This document shows positions 1 to 4,121 of a stretch of DNA of 5,751 bases, one piece after another. The position numbers and the translations under genes were made by a program. The notes beneath the pieces were generated by a model, which was not told the origin of the DNA, made no database searches, and saw only the letters and a list, made by a program, of their open reading frames with translations. This DNA is from Ruminococcaceae bacterium UBA6857 (GTDB lineage: Bacteria > Bacillota > Clostridia > Oscillospirales > Acutalibacteraceae): assembly GCA_002451715.1 (NCBI GenBank), contig DKDD01000170.1, positions 9,933-15,683 of the forward strand. Reading direction: 5' to 3'. Each line of letters opens with the position of its first letter. The stretch's first letter is position 1.

Positions 1-513
1 CGTGCTTTTGTGCTTTTTTCCGATTTCGGCAAAAAGCGAAAACATTTTTTTTTCAAAGTTTTCTGTTTTGTTTTCACTCTGCTTTTTTTCAAATTCTTTA
101 TACGCGGCGGTTTTGCCCCATTTTTCTTTCGCTTCTTTTGAAAGCGCCTCAAGTTCGGATTTATCAAACACCGAAAAATTCAATTTAATCACTCCTGTTT
201 CGATAGTTTCGCGGGCGAGGGTGATAAGGTTTTCCGTTCGTTCTTTTTTGAGTTCGAGCAGACCGATTTGCTGCTTAAGGGCAGAAACATAATCGAAATT
301 CGGACTGTCAAGAACAGTTTTGATTTCTTTGAGCGGAAATTCAAGTTCACGAAAAAACAAAATGCTTTGAAGCCTTGCAAGTGCTGTATCGTCATACAGC
401 CTGTATCCAGCTTCAGTGACACAGGTCGGTTTCAAAAGACCGATTGCGTCGTAATAGTGCAGTGTGCGCACGCTGACACCCGAAATTTTGCTGACTTCGT
501 GAACCGTTTTCAT
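1..513 (-). CDS. MerR-family regulator with TipAS-type effector domain (partial, runs off left edge)
   Basis: The gene reads leftward from ATG at 513-511 and stays open for 171 codons to the window edge, so its C-terminus is missing. Residues 1-70 form a MerR winged-helix DNA-binding region: KTVHEVSKISGVSVRTLHYY is the HTH, followed by a YDAIGLL segment and GYRLYDD in the wing. Residues about 75-105 look like the dimerisation coiled coil. From about 115 on, the KEAKEKWGKTAAYKEFE region resembles the start of the TipAS antibiotic-recognition domain seen in TipAL and Bacillus Mta. Relatives are about 250 residues, so roughly 80 are missing. Family members activate multidrug efflux or self-expression when they bind hydrophobic or thiopeptide compounds; the ligand here is unknown. 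A GGGAGG ribosome binding site lies at 523-528 and a MerR-type promoter further upstream suggests autoregulation. MerR class is very sure, TipAS class fairly sure. Confidence 0.9.
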   Translation of the reverse strand, partial: MKTVHEVSKISGVSVRTLHYYDAIGLLKPTCVTEAGYRLYDDTALARLQSILFFRELEFPLKEIKTVLDSPNFDYVSALKQQIGLLELKKERTENLITLARETIETGVIKLNFSVFDKSELEALSKEAKEKWGKTAAYKEFEKKQSENKTENFEKKMFSLFAEIGKKHKST

Positions 514-533
514 AATTTATACCCTCCCGTGTT

Positions 534-561
534 TGCCGATCAGTATGTTTTTCACTCGGCA
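534..561 (-). other. Small leader stem-loop ahead of the TipAS-like gene
   Basis: A perfect 6-bp stem pairs TGCCGA (561-556 on the minus strand) with TCGGCA (539-534) across a 16-nt loop. It would sit at the very 5' end of the predicted transcript, just before the ribosome binding site at 528-523. No U-run follows, so it is not a terminator. It may protect the mRNA 5' end or be chance. Confidence 0.35.
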
Positions 562-568
562 TGATTGT

Positions 569-599
569 ATCATACACTATGACGAAACGTAAGAGTCAA
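569..599 (-). promoter_or_regulatory. MerR-activated type promoter of the TipAS-like regulator
   Basis: Read on the minus strand, TTGACT (599-594) and TATGAT (574-569) are separated by 19 bp (593-575) rather than 17. This overlong spacer is the hallmark of promoters that MerR proteins activate by DNA distortion. An interrupted dyad, ACTCTTACG-TTT-CGTCATAGT, covers 596-576 and matches at 7 of 9 half-site positions. The start codon is about 55 nt downstream of the -10. That this is the gene's own operator is an inference from position. Confidence 0.8.
576..596. promoter_or_regulatory. Imperfect inverted repeat, likely MerR/TipA-type operator
   Basis: The half-sites 576-584 (actatgacg) and 588-596 (cgtaagagt) are imperfect inverted copies around a 3-bp centre (aaa). 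The dyad fills the promoter spacer and overlaps the -35, which is where MerR-family dimers bind. The flanking MerR/TipAS-like gene is the obvious binder. Confidence 0.72.
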
Positions 600-618
600 G
601 CGCTTTTTGAAAAAATTT

Positions 619-861
619 TTATTTTATTTCCTGCTCAAGACTGTCAAATTCGGGCGTTGAAAAAAATTCGCCGAGAGTGATGTCAAGTCCGTCACATATG
701 AGCTTGATTGTCAAAAGTTTAGGATTAAGGCTCTTTCCGTATAAAATGTTTTTAACGCTCGACGGCGGAAGAGCCGAAAGCGTTGCAAGCTTATTAATAC
801 TGATATTTCGCTCGTTGCAAAGCTCAAAAATTCTGTTTTTCACAGCGGTAACAGTGTCCAT
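619..861 (-). CDS. Small Cro/XRE-type helix-turn-helix regulator
   Basis: This is an 80-residue protein that is almost entirely one XRE/Cro DNA-binding domain. Residues 5-18 form the first helix, about 22-43 (SINKLATLSALPPSSVKNIL) the HTH, and 46-68 the last helices ending in the common GLDITLGEFF motif. The rest is a short acidic tail (EFDSLEQEIK). There is no effector domain, so it probably acts as a dimeric repressor or activator whose signal cannot be read from the sequence. An AGGAGAG ribosome binding site lies at 874-868, six bases before ATG. It follows the AdhR-like gene in the same direction after a 39-bp gap filled mostly by a strong hairpin, so expression probably depends on read-through. 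No obvious promoter of its own is seen. Similar stand-alone HTH genes are common in Firmicutes and mobile DNA, but nothing nearby marks a mobile element. Confidence 0.88.
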   Translation of the reverse strand: MDTVTAVKNRIFELCNERNISINKLATLSALPPSSVKNILYGKSLNPKLLTIKLICDGLDITLGEFFSTPEFDSLEQEIK

Positions 862-880
862 AAATCACTCTCCTAAACAA

Positions 881-910
881 CAAGGAATAAGCGCGGCGGC
901 TTATTCCTTG
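881..910 (-). terminator. Perfect 12-bp hairpin between two regulator genes (possible terminator or attenuator)
   Basis: The arms 881-892 and 899-910 are perfect inverted copies (CAAGGAATAAGC against GCTTATTCCTTG) around a 6-nt GC-rich loop. On the minus strand the second arm is followed by TTGTTTAGG, a weak U-tract, so partial termination after the AdhR-like gene is plausible. The upstream arm includes that gene's last codons and its TAA stop. The HTH ribosome binding site starts 6 nt past the hairpin and is left unpaired. A plus-strand role is less likely because no gene reads into it from the left. Confidence 0.6.
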
Positions 911-1347
911 TTCATTCTCTTTTTTATTTCAAGAATTTCCGGCGGAAGCTCGTTGTCGGAAAGGCTTCTCGGATAATCGCAAGTTCCCGCCTTTTTCGCC
1001 GTTTCATAAAACCAGTGCTTGTAATTGAGCATATCAAGCGTTGAATTGAGTCCCGCAATTTGTTTGAGCACCGCGTCGCGTTGACGGTCGATGAGTTCAA
1101 GGCGTTCTTCAATCGTTGAATCGCCCTGCATACCCCAGTCGATGAATTTTTTGATTTCCTTAATTGGCATACCGGTTTTTTTGAGGCATTCAATGATTGA
1201 AAGCCAGCCGAAATCCTCTTCCTTGAACATTCTTATTCCGCCGCCGGAGCGTTCAACAAACGGAAGAAGCCCCTCTTTGTCGTAATATCTGAGCGTTGAG
1301 GGAGCAACACCGATTCTTTTTGCCATTTCGCCGACTGTATAAAACAT
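901..1347 (-). CDS. MerR-family regulator of the AdhR/NmlR type, likely controls the divergent operon
   Basis: This 148-residue protein has an N-terminal MerR HTH (YTVGEMAKRIGVAPSTLRYY, residues 3-22), the KEGLLPF turn, a wing with GIRMFKEEDF (37-46), and a long coiled-coil helix at about 77-112. C54, in IIECLKKTGMP, lines up with the cysteine I recall as the sensor (Cys52) of B. subtilis AdhR, which reacts with aldehydes and other electrophiles. A second cysteine, C123, is in the C-terminal region. The ATG at 1347-1345 is preferred because AGGAAAGG lies 9 nt upstream. A longer frame would need a TTG at 1371 with no ribosome binding site. The gene is divergent from the cupin-flavodoxin-reductase operon, whose promoter carries an AdhR-type operator. 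Its own promoter is uncertain; TTGAAA (1400-1395) to TATTTT (1378-1373) with 16 bp is one weak candidate. Confidence 0.92.
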   Translation of the reverse strand: MFYTVGEMAKRIGVAPSTLRYYDKEGLLPFVERSGGGIRMFKEEDFGWLSIIECLKKTGMPIKEIKKFIDWGMQGDSTIEERLELIDRQRDAVLKQIAGLNSTLDMLNYKHWFYETAKKAGTCDYPRSLSDNELPPEILEIKKRMNKE

Positions 1348-1356
1348 AGTTTTCTG

Positions 1357-1364
1357 CCTTTCCT
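1357..1364 (-). promoter_or_regulatory. Ribosome binding site that fixes the AdhR-like gene start
   Basis: AGGAAAGG on the minus strand, followed by 9 nt and ATG, supports starting translation at 1347. A start at the in-frame TTG at 1371 would place this site inside the coding sequence. Confidence 0.8.
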
Positions 1365-1386
1365 GCCGCAAAAAAATAAGCGGCGC

Positions 1387-1418
1387 AAAATTTTTTTCAA
1401 AAATTTTTCTTTTACCTA
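1387..1418 (+). promoter_or_regulatory. A/T-tract block upstream of the operon promoter (UP-element-like)
   Basis: Runs of A and T fill nearly all of this stretch, ending directly at the -35 hexamer of the divergent operon. Such tracts can contact the RNA polymerase alpha subunit or curve the DNA. The role is inferred from composition and position only. Confidence 0.4.
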
Positions 1419-1449
1419 TTGACTTAAAGTGAACTTTAAGTTGTAGAAT
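1419..1449 (+). promoter_or_regulatory. MerR-type promoter of the cupin-flavodoxin-AKR operon
   Basis: TTGACT (1419-1424) and TAGAAT (1444-1449) are separated by 19 bp. This overlong spacer makes a promoter weak until a MerR protein bends and untwists it. A perfect operator dyad lies in the spacer. A consensus-like TATAAT at 1449-1454 overlaps the -10 but is 24 bp from this -35. Transcription would begin near 1456, giving a leader of about 55 nt before the cupin ATG. Confidence 0.88.
1423..1440. promoter_or_regulatory. AdhR-type operator, perfect inverted repeat
   Basis: CTTAAAG (1423-1429), four bases TGAA, then CTTTAAG (1434-1440). The palindrome extends to 8 bp per arm with a 2-bp centre. 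From memory, CTTAAAG-N4-CTTTAAG is the conserved site between -35 and -10 in promoters controlled by B. subtilis AdhR. The divergent MerR gene with the matching cysteine is the expected binder. Confidence 0.87.
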
Positions 1450-1455
1450 ATAATC

Positions 1456-1490
1456 AAACTTGCAGGTACATTATACACCCTGCAAAAGTT
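1456..1490 (+). other. Leader stem-loop in the operon 5' UTR
   Basis: TTGCAGG (1460-1466) pairs perfectly with CCTGCAA (1479-1485) around a 12-nt loop. AAC and GTT at the outer ends could extend the stem past a two-base bulge. No U-tract follows and the ribosome binding site at 1500-1504 is outside the stem, so it is neither a terminator nor a direct SD blocker. A 5'-stabilising stem or an accessory protein site is possible. Confidence 0.4.
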
Positions 1491-1512
1491 ATTGTCAATG
1501 GAGGTTTAGGAC

Positions 1513-1944
1513 ATGAAAGTTTTGTCAAAAGATGAATTTGAAAAAATCAACATTTTTAAAACAGGTGAAGAAAACACTGCATTTGCAAAGTACTTTATCG
1601 GAAACTCGTTTCTTAATCCGCTGACGAAATCGGAGGACGGAATTTTCCTTGCGAACGTTACGTTTGAACCCGGTTGCCGCAACAATTGGCACATTCATCA
1701 TGCAACGAACGGCGGCGGACAAATGCTTCTTTGCGTTGCCGGCGAAGGCTGGTATCAGGAAGAGGGTAAAGAGCCGCAGTCGCTTGTTCCCGGTTCGGTT
1801 GTCGTTATCCCGGCGAACGTTAAGCATTGGCACGGCGCAAAAAAGGACAGCTGGTTTTCGCACATAGCTTTTGAAATCCCCGGCGAAAATTGCAGCAACG
1901 AATGGTGCGAAGAAGTCGCGGACGAAGAATATAATGCTCTTTAA
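1513..1944 (+). CDS. Single-domain cupin protein (quercetinase/CMD-associated type)
   Basis: This 143-residue beta-barrel protein has both cupin motifs. Motif 1 is GCRNNWHIHHATNGGGQ (residues 54-70) and motif 2 is PGSVVVIPANVKHWHGA (93-109). Likely metal ligands are H60, H62 and H105, with Q70 at the place where many cupins have a Glu. WH.H...GQ, GWYQE and KHWHGA are typical of the small COG1917-like cupins that sit beside carboxymuconolactone decarboxylases, flavodoxins and aldo/keto reductases in bacterial stress operons. The reaction is not known; a metal-dependent oxidoreductase, isomerase or small-molecule binder is possible. There is no signal peptide, so it should be cytoplasmic. It is first in the operon, with GGAGG at 1500-1504 eight bases before ATG, and 15 bp separate it from the flavodoxin gene. 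The family call is sure, the substrate unknown. Confidence 0.9.
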   Translation: MKVLSKDEFEKINIFKTGEENTAFAKYFIGNSFLNPLTKSEDGIFLANVTFEPGCRNNWHIHHATNGGGQMLLCVAGEGWYQEEGKEPQSLVPGSVVVIPANVKHWHGAKKDSWFSHIAFEIPGENCSNEWCEEVADEEYNAL

Positions 1945-1959
1945 AAGGAGGAGACTCAC

Positions 1960-2436
1960 ATGAAACCCGTAATTGTTTATTATTCCCTTTCAGGCAACAC
2001 AAGAAAAATTGCCGAAGTAATTCAAAAGAAAATCGGCGGCGATATTGCCGAAATTCAAACCGTAACGCCGTATACAGGCAGCTATAACGCCATTGTTGAC
2101 CAAGGTCAGGAGGAAATCAGACGCGGCTATTCGCCCGCGATCAAACCGCTCGGCATTGATTTCAAAAATTATGACACCGTTGTAATCGGTACACCTGTTT
2201 GGTGGTACACCTTTGCCCCGGCGGTCAAGACATTTTTTGAAGAAAACGACCTTTCGGGAAAAGACGTTTATCCGTTTGCAACAAACGGCGGCTGGCTCGG
2301 TCATACGTTTGACGACATAAAGAAAATCTGCAAAGGCGCAAACGTAAAAAGCGGCCTCAACATTCATTTTAACGGCAGTACGCTCAAGACAAAAGAAAAA
2401 GAAATCGAAGCATGGATTGATAAGATTGGAGGTTAA
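1960..2436 (+). CDS. Cytoplasmic flavodoxin-like protein
   Basis: This 158-residue protein has the flavodoxin fold. The FMN phosphate-binding loop is YSLSGNTRKIA at residues 8-18, the second flavin-contacting stretch is YDTVVIGTPVWW at 71-82, and the third is PFATNGGWLG at 105-114. It is close in length to classic short-chain flavodoxins and resembles the Flavodoxin_4-type group often annotated simply as flavodoxin in Clostridia. It should carry FMN and shuttle electrons or act as a small NAD(P)H-linked or quinone-type reductase; the partner is unknown. No signal peptide or membrane segment is present. AAGGAGGAG lies just after the cupin stop, and the next gene starts 3 bp after its own stop, so it is clearly in the operon. 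Its domain is a paralogue of the one in the next gene. Confidence 0.93.
   Translation: MKPVIVYYSLSGNTRKIAEVIQKKIGGDIAEIQTVTPYTGSYNAIVDQGQEEIRRGYSPAIKPLGIDFKNYDTVVIGTPVWWYTFAPAVKTFFEENDLSGKDVYPFATNGGWLGHTFDDIKKICKGANVKSGLNIHFNGSTLKTKEKEIEAWIDKIGG
2427..2432 (+). promoter_or_regulatory. Ribosome binding site inside the preceding gene (translational coupling)
   Basis: TGGAGG forms the last codons of the flavodoxin gene and lies 7 nt before the lipoprotein ATG at 2440. Stop and start are only 3 bp apart, so the two flavodoxin proteins are probably translated in a coupled way. Confidence 0.75.
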
Positions 2437-2439
2437 AGC

Positions 2440-3084
2440 ATGAAAAAAGTAATCGCTTTATTTATGGCGGCTCTTCTTGTTTTTTCGCTTGTTGCCTGCG
2501 CGAAAGATAACGGCGAAAGCACATCTTCATCATCGGAAAGCTCAAGCGCAAACGCGTCCGAAAGCGAACCCGAAAGTTCATCGAACACCGACGCGTCTTC
2601 TGCAAAAAAGCCGCTTATCGTTTACTTTTCCGCAACGGGAAGTACGAAAAAAGTTGCCGAATACATTGCCGAAGAAACCGGCGGACAGCTTTATGAAGTT
2701 ACCCCGAAAGAAGCGTATTCATCCGATGACCTCAGCTGGACTGACAAAAACAGCCGCGTAAGCCAAGAGCATGACAACGAATCAATGCGCGAGGTAAAGC
2801 TCAAGGAAACAACTGCGCCCGACTGGGAAAGCTATGACACCGTTTATGTTGGCTATCCGATTTGGTGGGGCATTGCCGCATGGCCGCTTAGCACCTTTGT
2901 TGCGGCCAACGATTTTTCTGGCAAGACCGTTATTCCGTTTTGCACTTCCGCTTCGTCGGGACTCGGCGACAGTGCAAAACTTCTTGAAGAAGCCGCAAAG
3001 GGCGGAACATGGCTTTCAGGAAAGCGTTTTTCTTCCTCCGCAAGCAAGGATGAAGTTGTTTCATGGCTCGGAGAAATAAAATAA
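2440..3084 (+). CDS. Flavodoxin-domain lipoprotein (membrane-anchored, extracytoplasmic)
   Basis: This 214-residue protein has a lipoprotein signal peptide: MKK, a hydrophobic core at about 4-16, and the lipobox LVAC with the lipidated cysteine at C20. A Ser/Glu/Asn-rich linker follows at about 22-55, then a flavodoxin domain from about 57 to the end. The flavin loop is YFSATGSTKKVA (62-73), then YDTVYVGYPIWWG (132-144) and PFCTSASSGLG (166-176). It should sit on the outer face of the membrane as an FMN protein, perhaps taking electrons from a membrane donor or reducing an external substrate; neither is known. Secreted flavodoxin-like lipoproteins occur in gut Clostridia but are little studied. 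It is third in the operon, and its paralogue immediately upstream lacks the signal, so gene duplication followed by export is a reasonable reading. Confidence 0.93.
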   Translation: MKKVIALFMAALLVFSLVACAKDNGESTSSSSESSSANASESEPESSSNTDASSAKKPLIVYFSATGSTKKVAEYIAEETGGQLYEVTPKEAYSSDDLSWTDKNSRVSQEHDNESMREVKLKETTAPDWESYDTVYVGYPIWWGIAAWPLSTFVAANDFSGKTVIPFCTSASSGLGDSAKLLEEAAKGGTWLSGKRFSSSASKDEVVSWLGEIK

Positions 3085-3100
3085 ACAGGAGGACTGAATT

Positions 3101-3988
3101 ATGGAATATATCACATTAAGCAACGGTGTCAAAATGCCGCAGCTCGGCTACGGCGTATATCAGGTTACAAAAGACGAATGTGAACGCTGTGTTCTTGACG
3201 CACTCAAGGTCGGCTACCGTCATATTGACACCGCACAGGCATATTTCAACGAAGAGGAAGTCGGTTCGGCAATTCAGAAAAGCGGAATTGACCGCGGCGA
3301 AATTTTTCTCACAACAAAAGTCTGGCTTGAACATTACGGATATGAAGAGACTAAAAAATCCGTCTTGGAATCGCTCAAAAAACTGAAAACGGATTATCTT
3401 GACCTTTGCCTTCTTCATCAGCCGTTCAATGATTACTACGGCGCATGGCGCGCTCTTGAAGAGCTTTATCGCGGCGGATATATCCGTGCGATAGGCGTTT
3501 CGAATTTTTATCCCGACAGACTCATTGACATCGCTTCGTTTTCGGAAATTGCGCCGATGGTCAACCAGGTTGAAACCCATCCGTATAACCAGCAGACCGA
3601 AGCGCAAAAGTGGAACGAAAAGTACGGCGCAAAGCTTGAGGCATGGGCGCCGTTCGGCGAAGGCAGAGGCGGACTTTTTGAAGATGAAACACTCAAGGAA
3701 ATCGGCAAAAAGCACGGCAAAACCACGGCACAGGTCATGCTTCGCTGGAATATTCAGCACGGAGTGATCGTTATTCCGAAGAGTACGCACATTGAACGCA
3801 TGGAAGAAAACTTCAACGTTTTTGATTTTGCGCTTGACGAAGACGATATGAAAAAGATTGCCGCACTCGATAAAATGCAAAGCTCGTTCTTCTCTCATTA
3901 TGACCCTGCAATTGTTGAATGGTTCGTTAAAATGGTTGACGAAAGAAAAAAGAACCATGATTGCACAAAGGAAAAGAAAAGCTGGTAA
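3101..3988 (+). CDS. Aldo/keto reductase (AKR5-like, 2,5-diketogluconate/glyoxal reductase type)
   Basis: This 295-residue NAD(P)H-dependent carbonyl reductase has a TIM-barrel fold. The catalytic tetrad is complete: D43 and Y48 in HIDTAQAYFNE, K73 in TTKVW, and H106 in LLHQP. GVSNF (132-136) and NQVETHPY (155-162) are family signatures, and IPKST (225-229) is the cofactor phosphate-binding motif, which favours NADPH. Closest known types are bacterial prostaglandin/2,5-diketo-D-gluconate/methylglyoxal reductases such as YvgN and YtbE; the true substrate cannot be told. The tail after residue 280 is Lys-rich with one Cys (C288). It is cytoplasmic and last in the operon, with CAGGAGG 8 nt before ATG and a strong terminator just after the stop. 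Under an AdhR-like regulator, aldehyde detoxification is the natural inference. Confidence 0.94.
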   Translation: MEYITLSNGVKMPQLGYGVYQVTKDECERCVLDALKVGYRHIDTAQAYFNEEEVGSAIQKSGIDRGEIFLTTKVWLEHYGYEETKKSVLESLKKLKTDYLDLCLLHQPFNDYYGAWRALEELYRGGYIRAIGVSNFYPDRLIDIASFSEIAPMVNQVETHPYNQQTEAQKWNEKYGAKLEAWAPFGEGRGGLFEDETLKEIGKKHGKTTAQVMLRWNIQHGVIVIPKSTHIERMEENFNVFDFALDEDDMKKIAALDKMQSSFFSHYDPAIVEWFVKMVDERKKNHDCTKEKKSW

Positions 3989-4002
3989 AGCAAAAGCATG
4001 AT

Positions 4003-4033
4003 AAAAGGATCGTCCGTCGGGCGGTCTTTTTTT
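4003..4033 (+). terminator. Intrinsic terminator of the operon
   Basis: An 8-bp stem pairs GATCGTCC (4008-4015) with GGGCGGTC (4019-4026), including two G-U pairs, around a 3-nt loop. Seven Ts (4027-4033) follow, and upstream As (4003-4006) can extend the stem. It lies 20 bp after the aldo/keto reductase stop. Confidence 0.9.
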
Positions 4034-4042
4034 GTTCGGATA

Positions 4043-4071
4043 TCATATTGGGGATTCTTTTTGAATAAACT
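4043..4071 (+). promoter_or_regulatory. Candidate SigE-type (mother-cell sporulation) promoter
   Basis: TCATATT (4043-4049) fits the SigE -35 (kmATATT) that I recall from Bacillus. Fourteen bp later AATAAACT (4064-4071) matches five of the seven fixed bases of the -10 CATACAnT. A start near 4078 gives a leader of about 44 nt before the ATG at 4122. SipL is known to be made in the mother cell under SigE in C. difficile, which fits. No good SigA pair was found in the same stretch. Confidence 0.55.
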
Positions 4072-4107
4072 TTATCATGAAGTAAAGCGACGTTTTGTGC
4101 GGCGCAA

Positions 4108-4114
4108 AAGGAGA
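4108..4114 (+). promoter_or_regulatory. Ribosome binding site that fixes the SipL-like start
   Basis: AAGGAGA followed by 7 nt and ATG at 4122 sets the start. The frame extends upstream to a TTG at 4095, but nine extra residues there lack a ribosome binding site and would overlap this one. Confidence 0.85.
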
Positions 4115-4121
4115 TGTCGAT

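Noticed and set aside
1348..1371. Longer AdhR-like protein starting at TTG 1371
   Set aside because: No ribosome binding site precedes it, MerR proteins begin near the YTVGEMA segment, and AGGAAAGG is well placed for ATG 1347.
1449..1454. Consensus TATAAT as the main -10 of the operon
   Set aside because: It is 24 bp from the TTGACT and has no other suitable -35. TAGAAT at 19 bp fits the MerR arrangement, though a secondary role is not excluded.
2521..2604. Ser/Glu-rich repetitive stretch as a tandem repeat
   Set aside because: Codons vary and no fixed unit repeats. It reads as the low-complexity linker usual after a lipoprotein cysteine.
3116..3958. A 280-codon open frame on the minus strand
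   Set aside because: It lies wholly antisense to the aldo/keto reductase, which has a complete catalytic tetrad and a good ribosome binding site. The antisense translation shows no recognisable domain.
4095..4121. Longer SipL-like protein starting at TTG 4095
   Set aside because: The extra residues would overlap the ribosome binding site for ATG 4122, and SPOCS proteins start close to this Met.
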